NCBI GenBank assembly: GCA_002104895.1
Contig: MCFG01000179.1
Coordinates: 107,501-122,500 of the forward strand
Direction of reading: 5' to 3'
From: Anaeromyces robustus
Lineage: Eukaryota > Neocallimastigomycota > Neocallimastigomycetes > Neocallimastigales > Neocallimastigaceae
DNA: 15,000 nt
Positions within the stretch are counted from its first letter, which is position 1; each line of letters opens with the position of its first letter. Positions 1-8,308 of this stretch are shown here, piece by piece. The position numbers and the translations under genes were made by a program. Under the pieces are notes generated by a model that worked only from the letters and a program-made list of their open reading frames with translations, ran no database searches and was not told where the DNA came from.

Positions 1-9
1 TTTTATTAC

Positions 10-319
10 AATCTTTCCAATTTGTTTAAACCACTGAGAATACCCTTTTCAATATGACCTTTATAACTATGAATAGTTCTATTTAATTATAAATAATGAT
101 AAAAAAATATTTATAAATATATAAATTATGATATTTTGAATTTGAAATTATATAATAAATATTTATTAAAATAAATATATATATTATCGTTTTATCATTT
201 TATCATTTTATTATTTTATTATTTTATTATATCTAATTGCTTACAAATCCTTTAAGTCATTTAATTTGTTAAGTCTTCCATTAATTTGATGACAATCTCC
301 ATAATCTTCGGTGTATACA
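10..319 (-). pseudogene. Leucine-rich-repeat gene fragment, two exons (short copy)
   Basis: Two minus-strand exons each encode one leucine-rich repeat and are bounded by splice sites in phase 2. The upstream exon is 319-245 (25 codons). It follows AAATAG, ends at GATTT|GTAAGC and contains YTEDYGDCHQINGRLNKL. The downstream exon is 78-10 (23 codons). It follows AAATAG, ends at AGATT|GTAATA and contains HSYKGHIEKGILSGLNKL. Both intron breaks fall inside the last Leu codon (TT|G), so exons join in frame. In the long copy the upstream exon has lost 27 bp, so this copy keeps the fuller form. No 5' exon with a signal peptide is present here; it was lost with the 1136-nt deletion. The 3' end runs off the window. 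In life such proteins are secreted or surface proteins, probably binding ligands or other cells. Confidence 0.7.
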
Positions 320-360
320 CTATTTAATTATATTTATTATTTAATTCATAATTAATAATT

Positions 361-785
361 AAAATAGAAGCAGGTCTTTCTTCTGGATTTTCTTCTTGGC
401 TGCTTGCTATTTACTTTCCTTTATTCTATTTTATTTTATTTTATTTTATTTTATTTAAAAAATTAAAAGAATATTTAATTTTTTAAATATTCTTTTAACA
501 GGAGATGATAGTATCACTTCATTATCTGGTTCTGGTGTTAAAGCTCTTTTTCTTTTTTGAATTGGTATTTGTGATACTAGTATTTTAACTTCCTTTTCTT
601 CCAGAGTACTTAAAACAGGAGTATGTTTTAATTCATTGTATTAATCTCTTGGTTTTAATTTAATTACTTTTGATACATTTGGTACTAAATAACACGTTTT
701 ATTATATTTATCATTTGCAATTTCAAAAGTACAATTACTCTATTTGTAATTTCATATTCTTTTACGTATTTATAGTAAAAAATAA
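361..785 (-). pseudogene. Unidentified basic protein gene fragment (short copy)
   Basis: Minus-strand coding relic matching 10502-10993 of the long copy. It reads through a basic, proline-containing stretch with IPIQKRKRALTPEPDN, then SSPVKRIFKKLN, and after an AT-rich interruption a block with ASSQEEN-like glutamate-rich residues and ERPASIL. Damage includes a 1-nt deletion near 735 relative to the long copy (GTACTTTTG versus GTACGTTTTG), a TAA shared with the long copy (after KPRD), and a TAA replacing GAA just before the Glu-rich block. Near 605 this copy has one extra codon relative to the other (STLEEKE versus STQEKE), an in-frame indel that supports former coding function. The family is not recognised. 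Confidence 0.5.
463..498. repeat. Perfect 16-bp inverted repeat (hairpin), short copy
   Basis: Arms TTAAAAGAATATTTAA (463-478) and TTAAATATTCTTTTAA (483-498) are exact reverse complements separated by TTTT. The same hairpin is at 10677-10712 in the long copy, next to the end of the unidentified protein's first reading block. It could be a transcript-end structure or an insertion footprint. Confidence 0.75.
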
Positions 786-790
786 AAAGA

Positions 791-1051
791 ATGATAATAA
801 TAAAAAATTAGAAATGTATTTAAAATAAAACAAAATAAATTAATTCAATCCTATTTGAATGCTATTAATAATAAAAATAAAAATGAAATAAAACAATTAA
901 TAATTAAAAGTGATGAAAATAAAATTGAAAAAGATATTATTTACGAAATGTACAATAATTATCAATTAAGTAATGAATGACTATTTTATATAATAGAAAA
1001 TAATGATGGATGGTATAACACCGATATTTAATGCCTGTTCAAATTTTTAAT
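791..1051 (+). pseudogene. Ankyrin-repeat gene remnant, internally deleted (short copy)
   Basis: Plus-strand remnant of the ankyrin gene seen at 11506-12383. It keeps the N-terminal part (NKLIQSYLNAINNKNKNEIK, then KIEKDIIYEMYNNYQLSNE). It then jumps at the motif AGAAAAT (995-1001) straight to the sequence matching 14301 onward, missing 2590 nt. The join itself is in frame: GAA AAT is in the same reading frame on both sides. The gene is nevertheless dead. There is an early frameshift after the ATG at 791, a TGA at 978-980 where the long copy has AGA (Arg), and a 4-nt duplication (ATGG) just after the junction, which throws the last ankyrin segment out of frame. Confidence 0.75.
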
Positions 1052-1086
1052 TAAAAATTTAATTTTAATTAAAATTTTAATTTATA

Positions 1087-1088
<2 letters not shown>

Positions 1089-1123
<35 letters not shown>
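1089..1123. repeat. Poly(T) tract, 35 nt
   Basis: An uninterrupted run of 35 T follows TTTATATC. The long copy has the same tract at the same place (14391-14419, 29 T), so it predates the duplication and has changed length since. Confidence 0.9.
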
Positions 1124-1130
<7 letters not shown>

Positions 1131-1242
1131 TTACATTTCCCATTAATAAAAATTTTTAAAACAATATTTATTATATTATATTATATATTATATTGTATTA
1201 TATTAAATTATATCAATAATAGTAATAAAAACATTTACAATG

Positions 1243-1258
1243 GATGATCATGATCATC
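1243..1258. repeat. Perfect 16-bp palindrome GATGATCATGATCATC
   Basis: The sequence equals its own reverse complement and is relatively G+C-rich for its surroundings. The equivalent site in the long copy (near 14490) reads GGATGTCACCTT and is not palindromic, so it arose or was lost after duplication. In the plus strand it begins a 12-codon open frame, MDDHDHLKLKSI; no function is claimed. Confidence 0.8.
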
Positions 1259-1329
1259 TTAAACTTAAATCAATATAAAATATATGAATGAATTGAATAA
1301 AGAATATATTAAATAAATTAAATAAATTA

Positions 1330-1425
1330 TAATAATAAATATATATATTAAATATATTATATATAAATATAATATATATTATATATTATATATAAATATA
1401 ATATATATTATATATTATATATATT
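1330..1425. repeat. AT-only palindromic tandem repeat
   Basis: About 95 nt made only of A and T, with a roughly 29-nt unit (ATATATAAATATAATATATA followed by TTATATATT) repeated about twice. A shorter version is at 14558-14602 in the long copy. The repeats can self-pair and probably vary in length. Confidence 0.6.
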
Positions 1426-1701
1426 GTACCATTATAATATTATAATACTTACAAAAAATTTTATTTTCTTATTTTTTATATTAATTAAATTAACTTCTTT
1501 TTAAAAAACTTATTTAATCTTATTTATTAGAATAATAGAAACTTCTAAAATAACATTTATATTTATAAATAAATCTCTTTTTAGACTTATTAAATTTTAT
1601 TTTATTACATGTTACATAATTTTTATATTCATTACTGTTTTAAATGTTTTTATAAGCATTATGTTTCTTTTTTATATATATATATTTAATATTACTATTA
1701 T

Positions 1702-2330
1702 TAAGTATGTTTCAAATTTATTTCTTTGTATTTTAACACTAATAAATAATAGTTATTTTTTTTTATTTAGATATTATAAATATTTATTATATCTAAAAAA
1801 AAAAATTAATACTTAATGTACGTATATACAAATATATATATATATTCACATATAACAGAATATATATAACTATTATATTATTATATATCTATTTTTATCT
1901 ATATTTTTTTTCTTTTTACTTACACAATATTTAGTATAATCTAATTCCTCTTTTTATTAAAAAAGAGTATAAAAAAAAATTTAAAATAGATAAATAAAGA
2001 AAAAAATCAATAAATAATAAATTTATAATTATTCATATAAATTTATTTTAAATTATTAATTTAATTCTTTTTTGTCTTTTAATTATATGAAATTTAATCA
2101 AGTTGGACTTCTCTAAAGTTGAGAGTACTAATTAAAAAAATAAAAAAAAATAAAAAATAAAATAAATAATATAAAAAAATTTTTATTAATAATTTATTAA
2201 AATATTAATAATATTAATAATAATAATAATATTAATATTAATATTAATAATAATATTAATATTAATAATGAATAATAATAATAATAAAGAAAACATAATT
2301 ATATATATTATAAGATTTTTATTTAAATAA
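1702..2330. other. AT-rich gap with no gene
   Basis: No coding signal was seen. Contents are A/T homopolymers, a small imperfect palindrome at 1766-1797 (arms TTTAGATAT and ATATCTAAA), an AATATT trinucleotide-like tandem at 2190-2285, and one slightly more complex patch at 2096-2132 (CAAGTTGGACTTCTCTAAAG and following). The patch may be a worn coding remnant, but it is too short to assign. Confidence 0.6.
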
Positions 2331-2341
2331 ATTGTACGAAC

Positions 2342-2407
2342 AGTTTCTTTAAGTTTGGTATATCATAAACAAATTTTGGAATACCTTCAAAACCTGAATT
2401 TAATACT
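2342..2407 (-). pseudogene. Isolated leucine-rich-repeat exon
   Basis: A single 66-nt exon (22 codons) on the minus strand encodes GFEGIPKFVYDIPNLKKL at its core, a typical LRR with the IP.x and LpnLkkL spacing. It follows TTTATAG and uses the same phase as the other LRR exons here, with an intron break inside the last Leu codon (CT|G). The donor after it reads GTTCGT instead of GTA, so splicing is probably damaged; alternatively a GTACAA four bases downstream is used. No partner exon was found within 1 kb on either side. It is likely an orphan exon of a decayed LRR gene, of the same family as the exons at 10-319 and 8921-9931 but not an obvious copy of any of them. Confidence 0.6.
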
Positions 2408-2428
2408 CTATAAATAAATTAAATTAAA

Positions 2429-2470
2429 TTAATATTATATAATTAATATTATATAATTAATATTATATAA
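2429..2470. repeat. 14-nt tandem repeat, three copies
   Basis: TTAATATTATATAA occurs three times in perfect tandem, followed by a partial fourth copy (TTAATAA). It lies just upstream, in minus-strand terms, of the orphan LRR exon. Confidence 0.85.
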
Positions 2471-2486
2471 TTAATAATTTTATGAC

Positions 2487-2751
2487 TATATGTATTAATA
2501 ATCAATTTAATAATTTATGTTATATATGAAATTAATATTGATAATTCTGTTATACTTGAAATTGATAATAAATTAAATGGTTTAAAAAATAATTTTGAAG
2601 ACAAATATGATGAAAAAATAAAAGTATATTATACATTATATGATAAATGCTTATAAAGAAGTTAATAATAATATTTATTTAAATTCATATTCCAATTACG
2701 TTCATCAAAAGAAAAAAGAACAAAAAGGAAAATTAAACAAAATTAGAAAAT
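2487..2751 (+). pseudogene. Possible coding relic, charged protein, family unknown
   Basis: Plus-strand sequence with better codon-like composition than its surroundings. One frame, open from 2487 to a TAA at about 2657, contains IDNSVILEIDNKLNG and NNFEDKYDEKIKVYY. After a +1 shift near 2640 the reading continues with INAYKEVNNNIYLNSYSNYV and a lysine-rich end (HQKKKEQKGKLNKIRK) before TAA. There is no start codon in a clear context and no recognisable domain. It may be the 3' end of a worn gene, or chance in A-rich DNA. Confidence 0.25.
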
Positions 2752-3111
2752 AATATAAAATCATAAATAATAATAAATAATATAATATATATATATATAT
2801 ATATATATAAATTTTATATATCTAAATGTATAATATACACTTGACTTTTTTAAAAATTGTAAGTATACCTTTTAATCAAAATTTCAACTTTAATCAATTT
2901 ATTTTACATAATACATTGAACTATATAAGAGATATTGATTGAAGTTATTAATTTTATGAAAATTGCTATTATTATAATACACAATTACTACTGTTAAATT
3001 TAAAATAACTAAATGAACAAAAATAAATAATTGTAAAAGAAAAAAAAGATTAATAATTTTATATATATATATAAATATATAGTTTTGTTTTATTTTCTAT
3101 TATTTTTGTTT

Positions 3112-3162
3112 TATTAAAATATATTTACTGAATAATATTTATTCAATAAATATATTTTAATA
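3112..3162. repeat. 51-bp near-perfect hairpin
   Basis: The outer arms 3112-3127 and 3147-3162 are exact reverse complements (core ATTAAAATATATTTA). After one C/A mismatch the inner arms TGAATAA (3129-3135) and TTATTCA (3139-3145) pair around a TAT loop. That is 23 paired bases with one mismatch. It lies about 0.8 kb past the 3' end of the M13 gene, probably too far to be its terminator. It may be a cruciform, a small-RNA precursor or a MITE remnant. Confidence 0.8.
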
Positions 3163-3970
3163 TAGAAAAAAAAAAACTAAAAATTAAATAAATACTTTGT
3201 GTAACAATATATTTAATTAAATTTTTGTTAAAGTAAAATAATAAAAAAAAATTAAAAAAAAAATTTAAAATTTTAAAAATAAATATAAAATTAAAATAAT
3301 AATTAAAATATAAAAAAAAAAAAATTCTTAATAGAAACAAAATGAATAATAAAATTAATATTAAAATTATTTTAATAACAATAATATTATTACTCAGTAT
3401 TATAATTATTTTTTTTTAATAATTTCTCTATCTTTTATATATATATATATATCTGTTTTTTATTTATTTATTTTTTATTTATTTATTTTTTATTTATTTA
3501 TTCTCTTTATTTATTTATTTTTTATTTATTTATTCTCTTTATTTTTTAATTCTATAAATATATATATATATTTTTTAATTTTATAAATATATATATTTTT
3601 TCTTTATTAATATTTTTTTTTCTAAACATTAAATTTTTATTTTTTTTCTTTTTAAAAATAAAAATTTTTAACATCATTTTATTTTATTTTTTTTACTATA
3701 TTTGTTATTATATTAATTTTTATTTTTTATTAATGTAAATTAATTATTTTTTTATTTAATCTTATTTTTATTTATTTTTTATTTTTATTTTATTTTACTT
3801 TTTATTCTTTTGATAATTATATATTTAAAATATTATAATATTTTTTTTATTTAATTCTTTCAATATATAGAGGAAAACAAAAAAAAAAAAAAAAAATAAA
3901 ATAAAATATTTATCGTATTTTATTCTTTCTTTTTATTTTTTTACTTTAAACCATTAATTAATTATTTTTT
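3163..3970. repeat. Low-complexity A/T region, including a TTTATTTATTTATT array
   Basis: No gene was seen. From 3455 to 3545 a unit of about 17 nt (TTTATTTATTTATTTTT, with CTCTTT interruptions) is repeated about five times. The rest is T runs on the plus strand and A runs near 3880. The A/T-only open frames in this stretch encode only Phe, Ile, Leu, Asn and Lys and are artefacts. The M13 gene's 3' untranslated region and poly(A) site must lie just below 3970, but no clear signal can be picked out of such sequence. Confidence 0.7.
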
Positions 3971-5492
3971 TTACCATATTTTACATTTATCTTCGGGATT
4001 CATTGGTGATTTAATTGGACAATTGAAAGCTTTAGCAAAATATTCATTATTAGCAACAGTACCAATGACACGGAATTTTGCAGGTGGATGTTCATTCATA
4101 AGATGATCAATATCTTTTTTTATATCCGATTTTCTACACCAAGATTGACCAAATGAAATGAAATATAATTGATCATTGGTAAATTGTGAAAGTCCTGGAA
4201 GTTTTTTATTAATTTCTTTAGCTTTAGGATTGTTTTCTAATGAAAGTTTCCAAGCTTCATATCCACGTGAAAGTCCTCCATTATCTGCTATATTTTCTCC
4301 AAGACTTACATATCCATTAACATGTTGCTCTTTTCCATTTATATCTACAATATAATATTGACTATATTGATCAACAAAACATTGTGATAATTCATTAAAT
4401 TCTGATCTAGTTGAATTTGTCCACCAATTATTTACTTTACCTTCATAATCAAAATTACTTCCATTATTATCAAAAGCATGTGATAATTCATGTCCAATAA
4501 CCATACCAATAGATCCATAATTCATATAATCAGGATTAGAAGGATCGTAAAATGGTTTTTGTAAAATTCCAGCTGGGAATACATATTTAACGACTCTTGG
4601 ATCAGAATAAGCATTAACGATAAATGTAGGAATTATCCAATAATATTTACCATCATCTCCTTGTTCTAAATTCTTAGTTACTTCCAATACTCTACTATTT
4701 ATGACATTACGTACAAATTCATTTGGTGTGATTTCTAAATCTTTATAAAATTCATAAACATCTTTTGGATGGGCAATATAATCAGGATATCCAATAGCAT
4801 GAGTGAAATGTTCCATTTTATTAAGAGCATTCTTTCTTGTTTCTTCATCAAGCCATGGCATTTCTTTAATTCTTTTTGTCATTGTTTCTTCAATATTACT
4901 AATCATGGTTTCAACATTTCGTTTATCTTCTTCTTTAAAAGCTTTTTCAATATAAATTCTACCAACAGCTCTATCTAAGTTTTCAAGGAATAAATCCATA
5001 CAAAATGTTTCTCTTTTACTACTTTGATATATATCATCATAATAATCATTTAATTCTTTCATTATATCTCCAGCAAGATAATTTGAATACTTTCTGACGA
5101 CACTCCATTCAGCATAAGAAGCAATAGTTTCACTATCTGTTTCTTTTATAAGACCATTCAATTTTTTAAAATATTCTGGGTTAACAATAACAATTTCACT
5201 GTCATCATCAAAACGAGTCTCCATACCTAAATTTTCATATTCTTTATTGAAATAATTTTTCCAATTAATAAATGGAAGGGTTTCATTTAAGGTTCTCATA
5301 TTCATATCAACATGAATTTGGATAGTCATTAATATAAGAGTATATGCTTTAACATAATCTTCTTGTAGATTTTGTCTTTAATAAAAAAAAATAATATTTA
5401 ATAAATACAAAAAAATATATAAAATTTTAAAACATCAGTATACAATAGTATAGTATAAAAATAATAATATAAAAATATATATAATATACTAT

Positions 5493-5537
<45 letters not shown>

Positions 5538-7016
5538 TTTATTTATAATTACCCATAATCATCTAATATATTAGAAAGTTTCTTTTCAAACTCAAAAACT
5601 GTTTCAACCATTTTTTCAATATTTCTTTCTTTTTGATTTTCAAAAACTTTACTAAGTAAAACTTTCATAACATTCTTATAATTTGAAACCTCTTCAGGAT
5701 TTTCATATAATTCTTTTTTCTTTAAACCTACGGATGGTTGTCCAGTATAGAAAGAAATAACTTTAGGATTTTTAAAGTTTTGACTTTTTAATTTATCAAA
5801 TAAGAAGTTAACATCATGAATACTGAGTCGAACTAATAAATCAGTTAAATCTTCAACGTTATTATATTTAGTTCTATTTTCATTAATTTTCAATTCATCA
5901 AGTAGATCAATTATTGGTTGTACTCCCACAGTGTCAATAGTTTCCATATCCATACAAGAATTAAAAAAATTTGCTACTTTTTCAAAATTTGTTTTTTCAT
6001 ATTTTTGTTCTTCTGGTGTTAAATTTTCGTTAGCTTGATAACCTTTTTCAAGTGTTTCTCTTATCATTCTCTTTTTTAAAATTAAAAAAAATTATATAAA
6101 TATTAAAATATATAATAATTTAACAAATTAATATTTCAATTTTAATTAAATATATAATTTTCTTATTTATTATTTATTAATTTTTATATAATGAAATAAT
6201 TACATAATTTTCATTAGCAATATTATCGAAAACATCACCCTCTGAAATTTCTGTCGATTTATTATTACCCTTTTTAAAAAAAAATATTTTTTATATAATA
6301 TATTAATTATATAATTATTTTAATTTAAAGTTTTATAAGTAAAGCTGTTCGAATATTTATTTATTACCTTAAAATTACCACATGCAAATTCATAGAAATC
6401 ATCACATGGATCAACATTTAAATTAAGAGAATTTAAAATTTCTTTAGCCTTATTTTGACATTCTGGAGTATTACATACCTTTTTTTTTTATAAATGTTAT
6501 ATTACAATTAATACAATTATTATTATTATTATTATTATGTATTTTATTATTATTATTATTTTATTATTATTATTATTTTATTATTATTATTATTTTATTA
6601 TTATGTATTATTAATTAAAAAAATTTTTTAAATAAAGTACATACGTCTTCAATTGGACTAGAATTATAATAAAAAAAAATTAAAGAATTTATCATTAATA
6701 TATGTTAAATGTATATTTATAAAAATAAAAAAAAAAAAAAAAAAAAGAAAACATTATTAAATGATTAAATGTAGAAATAAAGAAAAAGTTAAGCATACCT
6801 TATACTTTCAGTTGTTTCAATATCTGTAGGTACCTCAGCATTAGATATTTCACTATCAATAACTTCAACAACAGAAACTTCACCAATAATTTCTTCTTCA
6901 TTGGAAGATTCATTAACAGAGTCTTGGTTTACTTCATCATTTATAATTGGAGAAGATAAAACCATTAAAGAAAAAGAAATAAATGATAGTATAATATGTA
7001 AATTTTTAAAATTCAT
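3971..7016 (-). CDS. Secreted neprilysin-like M13 zinc metallopeptidase, six exons
   Basis: The predicted product is a 776-residue secreted endopeptidase of the neprilysin/endothelin-converting enzyme family. Exons on the minus strand are 7016-6799, 6657-6645 (13 nt), 6478-6368, 6269-6204, 6070-5553 and 5375-3971, totalling 2331 nt in one frame. Donors are GTATGC, GTATGT, GTAATA, GTAATT and GTAATT. Acceptors are TAG once, then AAG four times. The chosen ATG opens a signal peptide (MNFKNLHIILSFISFSLMVL, cut near residue 22), followed by a Glu/Ser-rich acidic linker to about residue 76. The catalytic ectodomain starts with the Cys pattern VCNTPEC and DPCDDFYEFACGNF. Active-site residues are all present: NAY at 563-565, HELSH at 604-608 (zinc His604 and His608, catalytic Glu605), GENIADNGG with zinc Glu669 and Asp673, and His738/Arg744 in the HPPAKFRV motif. 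It ends with MNPEDKCKIW, the usual family C-terminus. There is no dockerin and no type II anchor, so it is probably free and extracellular. Family membership is clear; substrate is unknown. Confidence 0.93.
5494..5536. repeat. (TTTA)n microsatellite in M13 intron 5
   Basis: About ten tandem TTTA units lie inside the fifth intron of the M13 gene (5552-5376), close to its 5' splice site in the transcript. Its length is likely variable between alleles. Confidence 0.9.
6517..6606. repeat. TTA-rich microsatellite in M13 intron 2
   Basis: Tandem ATT triplets with a higher-order 17-nt unit (ATTATTATTATTATTTT) repeated three times and bounded by ATTATGTATT on both sides. It fills most of the intron between the 13-nt exon (6657-6645) and the exon starting at 6478. 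Confidence 0.85.
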
Positions 7017-7250
7017 TTTTAATAAAAATCTTGTTTTTTTTTTTTTGTTTGTTTGTTTAGTAATATATTATAATTAATAACTTTATATATATTTTTTTAT
7101 TGTTTAATTTTTCAAAGAAAAAAAAAAAAAAAAAAAAAAGAAAACAAAAAAAGAATTTTTTTCAGTTTTTATATTTTAATAAAAAAATTTAATATTTAAA
7201 TTTACTTAAAACAATTGAATAAAAAAAGTTACAATTTAATAAAAATTTGC
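7017..7250 (-). promoter_or_regulatory. Upstream region of the M13 gene, poly(dA:dT)-rich
   Basis: The 230 bases before the M13 start codon are A/T-only for long stretches. In the transcript sense they include A14 directly before the ATG region (7031-7044) and a T21 tract (7119-7139). Long dA:dT tracts commonly exclude nucleosomes at fungal promoters. No TATA box can be told apart from the background. The promoter role is inferred from position only. Confidence 0.35.
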
Positions 7251-7370
7251 TTGTAACTTTTTTTTTATTAAATTGTAACTTTTTTTTTATTAAATTGTAA
7301 CTTTTTTTTTATTAAATTGTAACTTTTTTTTTTTATTAAATTGTAATTATTTATATTAAATTGTAATTTT
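7221..7370. repeat. 22-nt tandem repeat with one inverted unit
   Basis: The motif TTGTAA begins at 7251, 7273, 7295, 7317, 7341 and 7361, giving periods of 22, 22, 22, 24 and 20. The unit is TTGTAACTTTTTTTTTATTAAA with small length changes in the T run. Just before it, 7221-7244 carries the reverse complement (AAAAAAAGTTACAATTTAAT plus AAAA), so this unit can pair with any of the direct ones. The array lies 235-345 bases upstream of the M13 ATG. Confidence 0.85.
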
Positions 7371-7415
7371 TTTGTATGTTATGATAAACTATTATACAAA
7401 AATTTCATTTCAATA

Positions 7416-7699
7416 TTTAGATTTTCCATATAAAAAAATTTAATTTAGTTAATTACTTTAATTTAATTAATTAATAAATGAACTAAATTAAATTTTTTGA
7501 TTTTTTTTTTTTTATAGAATTTTCTTATTTTTATTTTTTTTTTTTATTTTTTAAGTATAAAAAAAGAATTATAACTTATCAATGGCTAATTATGGTTATT
7601 ACATTATTGGTTATTTTCATTACTTCATTTCATTTATTTTATTTATTAAAAATTAATTTTAGTTTTTTCTTTTTTTCTTTTTTATATGGAAAATCTAAA
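7416..7699. mobile_element. Possible MITE-like element with perfect 22-bp inverted ends
   Basis: 7416-7437 (starting TTTAGATTTTCCATATAA) and 7678-7699 (ending TTATATGGAAAATCTAAA) are exact reverse complements 284 bp apart. Weaker complementarity continues outward on both sides for about 60-90 bases. Inside is a second perfect 18-bp inverted repeat, 7433-7450 with 7481-7498 (core TTTAATTTAGTT). The only internal ORF is 24 codons (7582-7656, MANYGYYIIGYFHYF start, hydrophobic), probably chance. No clear target-site duplication was found. It could instead be a simple inverted duplication. Confidence 0.5.
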
Positions 7700-8212
7700 G
7701 TAAATTTCGAAAATTTTTAAGTAAAGTTATTAAAAAAATGTACATAAAATTGTAATACGCCACATATTTCAATCTTTATATATAAATTTTTTAATAATAT
7801 AAAATATATAAAATTTTTTATTTTATTACTAAATGTTAAAATACCAACTAGAAATCTTAATAAAATAATAAAATAAAATAAATTTTATAATTTAAAAATT
7901 TTATTATATTATTAAATATTTTTAATTAATAAAATTAAAATATAATATTATTATTATTATTGATATTGATATTAATTATAATAAAAAATGAATATTTATA
8001 AAAAATAATAAATAATAATAAATTTCATTTATTTATTTATTTATTTGTATTTTAATAAGCCGCAATTCAGAAATGTATTGTAATATGGCTTATGAATATA
8101 CTAGATAATAATAAATATATTAATGTAACCAATCATGTAATACATTAAATTTATATTAATAATATTAATAATATTAATCTTAAATAATAAATAAGAAAAT
8201 AACTACAATAAA
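7700..8212. other. AT-rich gap with no gene
   Basis: No coding signal was seen. The only structured patch is 8055-8130. ATAAGCC (8055-8061) pairs with GGCTTAT (8087-8093), and the enclosed AATGTATT can instead pair with AATACATT further on, giving two competing small hairpins. The rest is A/T repeats such as AATATT and TTTA runs. Confidence 0.6.
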
Positions 8213-8308
8213 TTTAATTCCTTATTAAAGTTTGTATCCCAAACATATTTAGAATCTTCTACTTAATATTAATAAAATTTTTTTGCCAAACTTTAATAAG
8301 GAATTAAA
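8213..8308. mobile_element. 96-bp element with perfect 22-bp terminal inverted repeats
   Basis: 8213-8234 (starting TTTAATTCCTTATTAAAG) and 8287-8308 (ending CTTTAATAAGGAATTAAA) are exact reverse complements with a 52-nt spacer that does not pair. This is the layout of a very short MITE or a deleted DNA transposon. TTAA is present at both outer edges (8214-8217 and 8304-8307), which would fit a TTAA target duplication as in piggyBac-type elements. It may equally just be part of the arms. A related single end, CAATAAGGAATAAAACT, is at 11181-11197. Confidence 0.55.

Larger units (their letters stand above)
1..1701 (+). repeat. Short copy of a duplicated segment (partner 9117-14881)
   Basis: This block is a direct, colinear copy of 9117-14881, reduced from about 5.8 kb to 1.7 kb. 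Four matching blocks can be followed by eye: 1-358 with 9117-9430, 356-790 with 10564-10997, 788-1001 with 11497-11717, and 995-1701 with 14301-14881. It starts before the window edge. It carries relics of the same LRR, unidentified basic-protein and ankyrin genes as the long copy. All are broken here. The two copies part at about 1701 and 14881, after a shared T/A run and AATATTACTATTA. Confidence 0.9.

Noticed and set aside
3143-3340. 65-codon minus-strand open frame rich in Phe, Ile and Asn
   Set aside because: It is made only of A/T codons in A/T-only sequence and overlaps the 3112-3162 hairpin. There is no sign of coding constraint.
4769-4978. Plus-strand open frame of 69 codons
   Set aside because: It lies opposite the M13 catalytic exon, which has strong family motifs. 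It is an antisense shadow.
3971-7016. Fungal dockerin domain on the M13 peptidase (cellulosome member)
   Set aside because: The protein ends at the family's own KCKIW terminus and no Cys-rich dockerin-like module lies in any exon.
7582-7656. 24-codon hydrophobic ORF (MANYGYY...) as a small membrane peptide gene
   Set aside because: It is too short, lies in a T-rich stretch inside an inverted-repeat element, and has no comparison available.
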